NCBI GenBank assembly: GCA_014904985.1
Contig: MU128914.1
Span: forward strand, 310,001-374,000
Length of the DNA stretch: 64,000 nt
Direction of reading: 5' to 3'
DNA from: Hydnum rufescens UP504
Taxonomy: Eukaryota > Basidiomycota > Agaricomycetes > Cantharellales > Hydnaceae
Positions 11,951-23,223 of this stretch are shown in pieces. Within the stretch, counting starts at the first letter, position 1. Every line of letters starts with the position of its first letter. Both the position numbers and the translations under genes were made by a program. The notes under the pieces were generated by a model, which was not told the DNA's origin, searched no databases, and saw only the letters and a program-made list of their open reading frames with translations.

Positions 11951-13616
11951 ATGTCGGCCCTATCTGAAAGGCAAAAAGATGAGCTGTGCGTAGAGCAAAC
12001 GCGTTGCAACCAACACCATTCTATCCAACCACGATCTGACTTCCCTCCTTGCTAGCCACAAATCTATCCTTGATTATTTTCATTCCCACGATATGATGGA
12101 CTCCTATGCGGCTCTCCTGGCCGAGAGCAAGTCTGATTTCAAGCCTGATCCAAAAGCAAAATTCACCGGTCTACTGGAGAAGAAGTGGACGAGCGTGATA
12201 AGACTGCAGAAGAAGGTGAGAGGCTGTCGAAGTTAACCCCAAGACGGACTGATCCTATTTGATGCCCAGATAATGGATCTGGAGAATCGAAACTCCCAAC
12301 TTCAGGAGGAATTATCTCTATCGCCAGCACGTCGTTCTGCCTCTCAAACAGATTGGGTTCCACGCGCCCCCGCGCGATATACGCTTACGGGCCACCGAGG
12401 GCAAGTGCTCCGAATCGCGTTTCATCCTCTGTATTCTGTATTAGCGAGTGCGAGTGAAGATGCGAGCGTCAAGATATGGGACTGGGAAACAGGCGAATTC
12501 GAACGGACTCTCAAAGGACATACACGACAAGTCTTAGACGTGCATTTTGATAGCAAGGGTGCGCGCCTAGGTATGTAGACTCCCCACGTCAGATCCACAT
12601 CGCGCATAATTACAAAATACAAACTTTCCAGTCTCTTGCTCCTCCGACTTGACCATTCGGATATGGGATGTCCTGAACGAATATTCCTCCCGAACTCTCC
12701 ATGGTCACGACCACTCTATTTCCTCGGCTCGTTTCCTTCCAGGGGATGATTTTATCGTTAGTTCTAGTCGAGATTGCACGATCAAGTTATGGGACGTCGC
12801 AAATGGATGGTGTGTGAAAACTCTGACTGGGCATAGACAATGGGTCCGCGGGGTTGCTCCTTGCGACGACGGAAGGTTATTGGCAAGCTGTTCGGATGAT
12901 CAGGTATGGGGTCTGCAGACCCGCTATTGGAATCAACTCATTTCTCTTGCTTCACATTAGACTGCCCGGATATGGGACCTTCAGACGGGCGAGTCAAAGG
13001 CTGAATTACGAGGTCACGAAAACTATCTTGAAGTGGTGGTCTTCGCTCCAGTGATTTCCTATCAGAGTATCAGTGAATTGTCCGGGATCGAACTGGTAAG
13101 ACTCCCCGATGTACACTTTACATGGGGTGATTTGATATAGACTGTGTTGATCTTTGTTTAGACCCCGGACCGGGCAAAATCTCCTGGGCAATACATTGCT
13201 ACTGGGGGACGAGACAAATTCATAAAACTCTGGGACGCAGGGAGCGGCCAGTGCATTAAGAATCTGGCAAGTCTCCGTGTCTGAATTGCACTGCGTACTG
13301 TTAACAAGTCATACATAAGGCTGGGCACGATAACTGGGTCCGTTCCCTGGTCTTCCATCCTTGCGGAACTCTTTTGCTCTCGGCGGCGGATGACAAGACA
13401 ATACGCGTGTGGGACCTCAAGACCGGTCGCTGCATCAAGACGGTTGAAGCGCATGGTCATTTCGTCACATCATTAGCATGGGGTCGAACCAAAGCTGGAG
13501 GTGGGGAGACCAAAACTGGGACCCCCCCTGGAGGCGACAAACACGAAGAAGAGCGAATTGTCAATGTGTGCGCATCAGGCAGCACAGATCAAACCATCAA
13601 GATTTGGACGCCCTAG
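11951..13616 (+). CDS. PAC1: LIS1/PAC1 (NudF), dynein regulator with LisH and WD40 repeats
   Basis: The product is the LIS1 homologue, which binds dynein and NudE at microtubule plus ends and is needed for nuclear migration. Seven exons add up in frame to 434 residues, the normal size: 11951-11985, 12056-12215, 12270-12570, 12632-12903, 12961-13095, 13162-13266 and 13320-13616. The N-terminus [12 protein letters not shown] joins [11 protein letters not shown] (LisH dimerisation motif), followed by [18 protein letters not shown] and a coiled coil ([15 protein letters not shown]). Seven WD40 blades follow from about residue 100, with repeated GH...WD signatures ([48 protein letters not shown]). 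Intron 6 has a GC donor (GCAAGT at 13267). Start and all splice phases were checked by reading. Confidence 0.96.
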
Positions 13617-16015
13617 ATCCTTGCTGCGATGCAGGGAGTTCCAGTGCGTATAATTGTCCTCGAACGACGACTAGATCGTGGCTTCGTTCTGTTCTGAGAA
13701 AGTTTGGATCGTCAGCCCATTGGCGGTGTGTTGTCGAGCAACTTTCCCAGTCTAAGAGTTGCGGTGACGTTGATTGTCTCAGGGACCTTCATTGCATTCT
13801 CTCAACATACAACCATCCAACACTTATCATTAACAAGTCAACATTCGTTTCCTTTTGCATTTTCCTGTGCTCCGCTCCTTGGCTCTTTCCCGAATTCATG
13901 ATACCCCATTACCTTGGGCCATCCTATACATACTTGTACAAGTATAGAGAGACCTGGAAACCTATCTAATTATACAAGCAACCGAGTCTGAGGCCACACA
14001 CACGGCCGTCCATACTGAACTTTTCAATTGGATCTGGACCCCTTTGCTTCGGGACGGATACGAACGGCGGAAAATTGTAGGTTCCGAATGTCTTGACGAT
14101 ATTGTAGAAAGTGTATAAAAGAGTGTTGTCTTCCTATAGGCTGGTGGATGCGGCCCAGCGGTCGGGTTGCCGGCAATCAGGTCCTTGTCAGGTGGGGACG
14201 GCCACTTGTCATGGAGCTGGACCGGGTTGCGAGGTTTGACTCGGGTGTTGCACACTTTCTTTTTGGCTCTCGAACTTCAGTACAAATGTCACCCACCATA
14301 CAATTCTTCCTTTTTTCGAAACAAGCTACATACCGGAGACAACTATGGAAGTCTACTGTAATTGGGCAAGGATATTATTGCACGAGAACTAGAAAGAAGA
14401 ATATCATACAAGAATGATAATGGGCATTCCTAGGACCACAGGCTTCTCTCTACTAAGTGGCGGCGTGGACGTGCTCTATGTCGCACCTAAGATCCATCAG
14501 ATGCATATGCCGGTTCAGCGTTCGCGGTGTAGGACCCAGTCACGTGCAAACGCATACACCTGGGCATCGATAATTCGATATTGAGCATCTCTTTCAACAA
14601 ATCAAATGGTTCGGTCTAGATCAAAACGATGCAACAAGCAAGACATATGGACTCTCGGGAGGCCCCCCTCTGAATCACAGAAGCGTTTCGGCACTAGAAT
14701 TGAATTTGGCCCAGCAAGCTTACAGGGAAAGATGGAAGCTGGGCACGCCACAACGAACGAGCTTACTTTCATCCAAGCTTTCCCAGGTTTCCCTCGGTTT
14801 TACCTCAGTCGTGGAATGCATGATTTTACTGGAACAATGAACGGTCGGCATCGTCTGCACTGAGCGAGTCCAAAGATGTATTGGTCTCCACGATGGGCAC
14901 GATCTTAGGCTATTATTTCTCTAGTAGTTCCCCTTTCTGTGTCCCCTATAGCCCCACGACTGCCGCAAACACACGTGGCACGTTCGCGGATCCCAGCTCT
15001 ACCTTCGCACTTCGCAGAACTTTATCTGTAAATGAGATCCCGCCCGCGACGAAGCGTGTCGGCACCCCCACCCTGCGGGGTCGACCGATGATTGCGTGTG
15101 GCTTGTAAGTTGGCATGTCTCATTTAATTGCCCCGCAGTTTCTCCCCATCTTTCGACATTGCCACCCTTTCGCTGGCCCGCCAGACGCACGCCCCGGCGC
15201 GTCACTAATTACGATGGTCTTCCAGCAGCTCGAATCCCTCTCGCACGCTCATCCTCCTTCGACCATATGTTACGATGGTTGTACTTTGGTGACTCTCTAT
15301 ATTTCATATTTGGTGCGTTGGAGAGGCCTGGTCCTCAATATGCCGAATACCTAGGACTTGATGTCTCTCTTCGGGGTTGGCTGAGCAATTTCTGCGGCAC
15401 GAACATCGAGCGTCCCCCGCCGAAGTTCTCCGAGGAAAGCTGGACCTCATGTTTGTTATGCCAATTTCGGTGCCATTTGCATCTGTGAAGGTTTTATTCT
15501 GTTGTCGGTGTAATCCTACACTACACTGGAGTAAACCTTCATCGGTATATTATGGCATCCCAAGTAGTAAGCCTACAGTAGACTACTGAACTAATGCGCT
15601 GTGGAATGACTGGAGTGGAATGTACGTACAGCATGGGTACAAATGGAGAAGCACTAACTGAATGGTGAGCGTGAACATGGCGAACGAGCAGAAAATCCAA
15701 TCCAGAACGTCCAAATACACCAGGGTAGAGAAAAAAAATCACGTTGCAGGGAGTGCCTTTGCAGGCATACTCTATACCAAGAACACTAAAATGCACCTAG
15801 TATCCAGATATGTAGCAGATCAAGCCATTAGGGAAAAAGCGCAGGCAGAAAAAGAAATCTTGACAAAGAGGACGCATGACACTACGTGATGCCTGATTAG
15901 ACGGAGATAGATCGGCACTGAGTTACTGGGGCAAGAACCTATATTAGCCAGACGTGGAAGATTTCGCATGATCTCTTACCATACAAGAAACTTTGGGGTA
16001 ATCGCACGAGCCAAG
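13617..16015. other. Intergenic region without recognised gene
   Basis: This 2.4-kb stretch lies between the 3' ends of LIS1 and the YTH gene. Short open frames exist (the longest about 130 codons near 15,096-15,488), but none shows a known motif or clean exon borders. A small unknown gene at 14,880-15,490 cannot be excluded. Confidence 0.35.
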
Positions 16016-18908
16016 TCAGAAGGCTCCAGGACTTCCCGAGCTTGTTTGTGACGGCATGCGCTGAGAATACGGTCTCGTCGATGGAGCGATCCGCTGGTGT
16101 TGGGTGAAAGATTCGGAGAATTGACTTGTATTGTTGTATTGCGGGCGCTGCATTTGCTGCGGAAGTTGTTCGCGCATGGGAGGGGACATAGTTGGCATTA
16201 CTGCTTCCTGAGGTGACCCATAGCCGGATCCTTGTAACTGCTGTCGTTGACGATATTGTGGCTGCTGAAGTTGTGGGAGGTGGTACTGCCGTTGTTGGTT
16301 TTGGTCGAGACGTTGAGGAGGCGTACTGGGCTGTTGCTGATCACCATCTATTGACGCAGCTGCCTTTTGCATCGACTGCGACTGCACATAACACTACGTC
16401 AGCGGTCCAGGGAAAGGAATAAGAGGCTCGTACCTCGTAGTATGCAAAGTCTTGGAGAAGGGAAGTTCGCGCAGCATGAGTCAGAAAGATACGAAGCATC
16501 TCGCTCCCCGCATCAGGAAGCAGTTCCTGAGTATCCCTCGAGTTCGTGACGGGCTTGCGTTCCTGAGTATTCCTAGATTGTGTATAGCAATCAGACAATG
16601 CCACACCGAACAGATGTGATCTGGCGCACTCTAATCGAATGCCCCGTAGCATAGCGTTTGGAATGTCGCGGACGAAGATCCAGCGTACTTTGAAGACACC
16701 CTTCCATTTGTCTTGGGCCCAGACGGTACTACTTCGGGTGTAGTCGACCTGGGAGGCGAACATCGTCACTACGACAGAAGTCGCAAAATGCGATTGGAAT
16801 CTCACCGGTGTAAGCATTTCTGCCATCCCACAAAAGTGACCACTGGAAACACATCCCCTCCTTAGATGCCGATGCAAACCTGTATGATCTTAAGGTTATA
16901 GGAGACACACCTGGCATTCACACTAAAGAAAAGATAGATCGGGCCACGACCCGCACTCTCCCTAATAGCCTTGTCGAGTCTTTTATTCCCCGGGTCAGTA
17001 GAGCTCCAGATTTCATATTTCAGAGATTTGTGCACGTCGTCTTCCGTGTATGACTTGATAACAAAATACCGTGCCTAGCAGGGCGAGATCTTTAATCGAC
17101 AAGAGGCGGGAAATGAGAATATGACATACGTTAGGAGGCCGGATATCAAAGGTGGTAGGGTTATATCCCTTGCTAGCGATCAGAGTGGCGATATCAATTG
17201 GACCGGGAGTAGATTCCGAAGAGGCAGAGGGGTCAATCCCTGACACATTGGGAGATGGCGACGAGACGCGCATGCCCAATGACATATTACCGAGCGATCG
17301 ATTCTGCTGTGAAATGTCAACGCCATTCCCAATCGCATTCCCAAATGCGCCAAATGGCGACAGACCCATCCCCATTCCATTTGGACTCATACCCATGCCC
17401 ATAGTCCCCATAGTCATGTTCAAGAGAGGATTGATACCCTGCAAATTGGCCATTCCCAACCCCACTCCGACACCCAGGCCAATCCCGGCCCCTGCCGGAT
17501 CTACGAATGAGGTAGAACCAGGATAGGCCTGACCATACCCAAATGCGCTAGCCGTTTGGCTGTTATAGCCTGGCTTGCCGGAGTTGAAGCTTGATTCATT
17601 ACGGGCCGAAAGCTCTTTTTGATCCCATGCCGACATCGAGTTGGTTCGACTGGGACCATTGCTACCACCATGCAACGAATCTGAAATAGAAGGGGACGAG
17701 GACCGCTTGCGTCCGCCCTGATGGATATACGAAGATGCGTTGACGGGTCCGGTAGGGCTAGGGGACATCTCAGGGACCAGGCGTAGATTTTGACTAAGGG
17801 AAAGAGATTGTGTGGCATAGGCGTTATACACCGTGGACAGACCAGCGGGGGGCCAGGTGACGATGAGAATCGCGGTGGAGTGGGAGACACGGGAGGAACA
17901 AGATTCTTGTGGAGAACCCCTCGACTAGTTCCTGGAGCTTGCATCTCTAAAGTGCCGAGCGCTCGCTGGATCTCGTCGACGGGATCTCTCCATTCTTGGT
18001 TCAATGGAGGAGAGGCACCATATCCGGCCCGGCTATCGCCCCAGACGGCCCTGGCGATCGGGCTTGGCGGTGTAGAGTCCTCTTGCTCCTGTTCGAATTC
18101 CTCTTCTTCTTCTTCTTCCTCCTCCTCATCTTCGACTGAACTGCTTGTGCGGGGCATCGGAGGCACAACACCCAGAGCCAGAGCACCGAGCCTTCCGCCG
18201 GTACGCCTTCCGCCGGTGGAAGTCCGAGCTAATTTGCTTGCACCACCAACGCTGCTAGCGGCGCCATATGTCAAGCTTTGGTGGCGACGAACATTAACTC
18301 CCGACGCCGGAGGAGGCGAAGGAATGTGTGGCGAGGTAAACATGGGTGACAGGGGCGAACCCAATGGCTGATTACGATGGGCGGTAGGGACCCCAGAGTT
18401 TGAGGCGTTGGATGGAGGGGAGGAAGGGCGCTCTGCAGCGGCATCCTCCTGATTCCAAGGTATTTCTTGTTCCCAGTCTTCATCCTCACCTTCTCCCTCA
18501 CCGCCATGCTCAGCTGTGATTGCAGATAGACTGTTTACACGATTGGCCATTTGGGCAGATGAACGCACGTTACGGAGATCTGGCCCAAACCAGATGAGAT
18601 TAGTAAGTTAGGGGAGAGATCCATGACTAACCTCGGCTGTATCCAGTGGGAAGAGATGCTTGACGATGAAGAGGTTTATTTGGAGTTTCACCGACAGCGC
18701 CTGCTGGGTTGTTGCTGTTCCATTCATCAGGAGTTGGCACATATTCATCATCATCCCAATCATGCGATTCTTCTGATATCACGCCTCGATGAGATGCCCT
18801 GATCGACCTGGATGAAGATGAAATGGTGTGATGGCGCCGGATAGTTGTGGGACTGTGCGATGGTGGGATCGGAGGTGGGGAAGGCGATAGTGGACTGGAA
18901 GGATTCAT
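16016..18908 (-). CDS. YTH-domain m6A RNA-binding protein (YTHDF/Pho92-like)
   Basis: This is a reader of N6-methyladenosine in mRNA. The YTH domain lies near the C-terminus (about 17,120-16,480): [74 protein letters not shown] and [12 protein letters not shown]. The three aromatic-cage tryptophans known from YTHDF proteins (EIW, VW, KWKG) are all present. The N-terminal two thirds are low-complexity: Pro/Ser-rich, an acidic Glu run (18,085-18,140) and a Gly/Met-rich segment, typical of YTHDF-type disordered regions. The C-terminal tail is Gln-rich. ATG at 18908 ([10 protein letters not shown]) is the best start, and the intron at about 18,632-18,583 joins cleanly. TGA is at 16016-16018. A frame change at 17,830-17,870 needs either a 38-nt intron or one extra base in a C6 run. 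Confidence 0.92.
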
Positions 18909-20210
18909 AGTTACACTCTTTGGGCACGGAGGGCCCAGCAAAGAGTACACAAGCCTAAACTATGGTTCAGGAGCAGCAACAGTCGGGTGGTGGAGGAAAA
19001 AAACACAGCACAGAAGCAGCACGCGGCAGATTCGATCGCGGACACTGCCGGTCGTAATTACGTTGCCTAACACAACCTTAGAAAATTTTCTTGCAATCAT
19101 CGTCGCTGTTCATTGCACTCCTAATGGAGATTCAAAGTTAATGGATTGTCATTAGACATTCGATTTTTACTTTTACTTTTCCTCCGAAGCTCTGACATTT
19201 TAGCTCGCTACTGCTACCCTCCCCGCCGCCCTCGATCTCGACTTGCCAAGTGAATCAAACGCTCATGACCTCCCTCGTGGAATTGCTTACATGTGTAATC
19301 AAGGATCCCCCCACTCCCATTGTCCTAAACCCCAATCCCTGGGCATGAGCTATATTGCACATGCTTCAATTTGTCTGCTGGAAAATCCAGGGCCTAAGCG
19401 CCCGTTGTCTTCCGTGCTTTCCACCCGTCCCCTAGTCTCTATGGATTTATGATTGATCATTATGAATCGTTCCGTCACCCAGATAGCACACTGTCAACGG
19501 GAATTCGATGCTGGATTTGAGCACACCGTCATTCGTGCCGCCACTGGCTGATAGATCATGGGTAGGCTTGGCGATTTGGAAAATATCATACTAATACCAT
19601 CCTGACTTCCACCCTCTATTTGTGATAAAGACGAAGGTGCATACTGATGTCCAGATCCGTATTTGTTGTTTCAGATTCCTGTTTTGGCTCCTGGGTCAAT
19701 GTTTTTTGTATTTGTTGGGATCCCGTCAATTTCTATGCGTCACACTATATCATAGTACTCTTTGTTTGAATTCTCACAGGCCATAACTGTGCTGCGAGAA
19801 CGGAAGTCGTGCAACCAAACTTTAAGTCAGGGCTGGAAGACTAAGGACTATGGTTTCGCCGATGTGATACTTTCGCAACGGTATCCCAGGGCCTCCGGTC
19901 GCTCGGGGCCACAAAATTGAATAAAAACCATCGGCCAACGCCGCGGGCATACCAGGCGCTAATCATATATCTATCATATCACTATCAAAGCAAGGTCATA
20001 TTAGTCATCGTAAAGCTTCCTCCCTGCAGCATAATCCCATAAGAAGGTGGGGTGGATGGCATCTACTCGGCTAATAAAGCGGGCCTGACTCAAACCCCTA
20101 TGAACACCGATATCAGCGCGCTTCATCACCACAGTTACACTGTTACGGCACAACTAGACTCATTCAACACCATCCCCTCCAGTGACTATCATCTCATTAT
20201 ACGTTCAACC
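18909..20210. other. Intergenic region between divergent YTH and arginase genes
   Basis: These 1.3 kb hold the upstream regions of both genes. No motif-bearing open frame, RNA gene or repeat is seen. Confidence 0.35.
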
Positions 20211-21580
20211 ATGTCCACTCATAGATTCTTAACTGAGCCTCACACCGTCGCAGTACGTGTGCCACACAACCCCTGTTTGGCCCGACAAATAGTAACTCTT
20301 TTTGAAAGATTGTCGGATGCCCCTTTAGTGGCGGACAGCCCCGTCCGGGCGTTGATAAGGGGCCCATACACCTCGTCAACGCCGGACTCGTCGACCAGCT
20401 CAAGTCCCTCGGATGGGCAGTGGAGTTTGCCGGGCATCATCTGTTCGAAGATATCAGCGTGCAGGGTGACCCACCAGTTGGTATCGTCAAGAGGCCCAGA
20501 CTCGTCTCCGGTGTCACTTCCGCCGTGTCCCAGATCATTGGAGGGCACGCGGCGCAGGGGAGGCTACCACTTACGATTGGAGGAGACCATAGTCTCGTTC
20601 GTAACATGCACGCATGTTTCCGCTCTCGTTCTGGCTCACAACCTCTTCTTCTCTGTAGGCCTTAGGAACTATATTAGGAACATTCGGGTAACGGAAATTG
20701 GACAATTTACAAGTGGCATCTACTTACTCTTTCACTTTCAATTCTTAGCAAGTACCCGAATGCCTGCCTAATCTGGATCGACGCACACGCCGACATCAAC
20801 ACCGCTACTACCACAGACTCCGGAAACCTGCACGGCATGCCTGTATCCCTTCTCCTGGGTCTTCCGGGAAATGAATCAATAGAAGACACCTACTTTTCGT
20901 GGCTCACTCAGCCTGGCGTTGGCATTACCAACGGAGAGCACAATAAACCAACTAAGAGACCTGTCCTCACGCCGGCACAGCTCGTGTATATAGGCCTGCG
21001 TGATGTCGATGCTGGGGAAAGGGCCATTCTGCGCCAGAACGGCATCAAAGCCTTTAGCATGCACGAAGTTGATAAATTTGGCATTGGAAAAGTAATGGAA
21101 ATGGCGCTAGACCATGTAAACCCCAACCGTGACCTGCCTATTCACCTAAGCTTTGATGTCGATGCCCTGGACCCGAGTGTTGCGCCTAGTACTGGGACAC
21201 CTGTGAGCAACCAGCTGCCTTTAGAATTCTCTTATCTTATGGGCACGTTTTCGCCGTCGGATATAGGTCCGAGGAGGCCTTACGTTTAGAGAAGGACATT
21301 ATATCTGCGAAGCTATACACGAGACCGGACTTCTAGTTGGATTGGATATTATGGTGTGTCTATGTTCGACCCCATTCAATGGAAGGCAAAGTCACAAGAT
21401 GCGGCTATGTAGGAAGTCAATCCATCCTTGGAAGATGAGGGTTCAGTGCAACAAACTGTGAAGGTTGGGTGCTCGTTAGCGAGGGCCGCCTTAGGTACGT
21501 TTCTCATTATCGCTGTGCTTTGCGATCCACTGGAGATTGAATCCAGATTTTAAATTATTGTAGGGGAGACCTTGCTGTGA
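20211..21580 (+). CDS. CAR1: Arginase
   Basis: Arginase hydrolyses L-arginine to ornithine and urea with a binuclear Mn centre. Seven exons sum to 332 residues in frame: 20211-20252, 20309-20596, 20659-20687, 20749-21202, 21267-21353, 21413-21494 and 21564-21580. The start MSTHRFLTEPHTVA joins IVGCPFSGGQPRPGVDKGP. The metal-ligand motifs are complete: TIGGDHSL, WIDAHADIN, HGMPVSLLLG and HLSFDVDALDPS. The C-terminus shows GLLVGLDIMEVNP and ends ETLL before TGA at 21580. Arginase rather than agmatinase is supported by GGDHSLALGTI, DAHADINT and the EVNPSL end. Exons of 29 and 17 nt make automatic prediction error-prone here. Confidence 0.96.
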
Positions 21581-23223
21581 AATCTGGCTTGATTCCTCGT
21601 GGCTGTACACCTCTCTTTCCCAAGCAAGAACCAATCTTGATTTGTACGTGTAGTCAAGAATATTAAAATAAGATGTAGGCAATCGACCCTTAGTCTTTAA
21701 TCGAAGAGAAAACCTTATGAGGATGAAATGAGATGGTAAGCTAGCTAACGGCGCGACTGCATTCACAGACCAATGGAGACTATGCATACAGCGGAGTGAA
21801 ATGAGATATGTGGACAAATGTGTGAGGGCTTTGAAATCCGATGAAATAGATTATGAAGTAAAACAAAACTGCAGGAATCAGATGGCTGTCTCCTTGGCGT
21901 GGACCGGAGCGCAACGACTGGAACGAGAGTAGCCCGCATCACGGGTAGGTGCACCCTAGGAAGCGACAGGTCGTCTTGAAGCACTTAGAGTGTTTCGTAC
22001 AGATGACACGGATAGGGGGTAGTCCACACCACTGCGAGATCCTCATTCGAGTAGACCAGATAGCGATGACGTTCTACTTCGCCTGGAAGGCAGATTTAGT
22101 GTCCCAGGGCGGGAATGAGAGTATGTGTCCATTATCCCAAACAGAAGATTCTAACCTGGATCTGGAAGTCCTTGAGATCCAATACCTGGTCGTCTGTGTG
22201 GACTTCCCATCGCAAGTCGCTCTAATGCATGCATCCGTTTCCGTTCCTTGAGAGGTGTTGGAAAAGTGGTGTACAATGTGGATATCCACTGGGGAGTTTG
22301 AAGCATAGCTCACCGATTACTAGCAAAGGGTAATTGGAAATTCAATAGAAGTAAGTGCACTCTGACATTAATATTGGGGATGTCAATAAGGGAGAGAAGA
22401 TCCCTGCCATATGAACCTTCACGGGCGAGCTGCCTCGATAGGTATAGGGAGGTGAACTACCCCCCTGGCTGTGGAATGAGTGAAATCCCTCCCCTGCTCA
22501 CTCTAACATGAAAATAAATCCTATGGCTGATAGTCAATGCTGTAAGCCTGTGGCGTTGGTTCTTCGAGCATCGATTGGTGCACAACGCATCAGTAGCGCC
22601 TTGTGCGATCGCCGCCCGGGTTTTATCGTTGGGCCTTTGCCATATCTTCACCATGACCCATGCTATTTCACGGGCGACATCTGTGGCACCAGATATCGGA
22701 AATGGGTGCCTCGCGGTTGGAGCTCGAGGGAGGCCGCTGGAAAGAGAATTATGTATATCCATCGATTGAATCTACATGGATGCATGTACATTATATCTCA
22801 TCGCCTCCTTGAGGTGAGAAAGACATGAGCCTGTGGCGCCTCGTGTCAAAAAGCGTGCAAACCTCCCAGAGGCAACGGGTTTGTCATAAAGAGCCCTAAA
22901 CTGAGAGTGAAAACACACAAACGCTGCCAGGTGCAGTAGACGACGAATCATTCAGGGTGGCTGTCGAGGACGCCGCCTCTTCTGCCGCCGTAGACCCGGG
23001 AAACGCCGGCAGCTCGGAGCTTAGCGAGCGTCTGACCTCTTGCTTGCCCCTGGCCTTACTGGGCTGCATTCCCACAATGAACTATCAGAATCAGGCTCGT
23101 CACCAACAGTCACACCAGCACTTGAGCCAGCCATCCATTGTTCTAGGCCCTGCAAAGCATACTACTGTGTGAGCATGGTGATCCTTCACCGCGCGTCAGC
23201 AGCGCGGCCTGACCGCGTCGATA
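21581..23223. other. Intergenic region without recognised gene
   Basis: 1.6 kb lie between arginase and the F-box gene. Short open frames on both strands have no known motifs. The final 300 bp form the upstream region of the F-box/WD40 gene. Confidence 0.35.
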
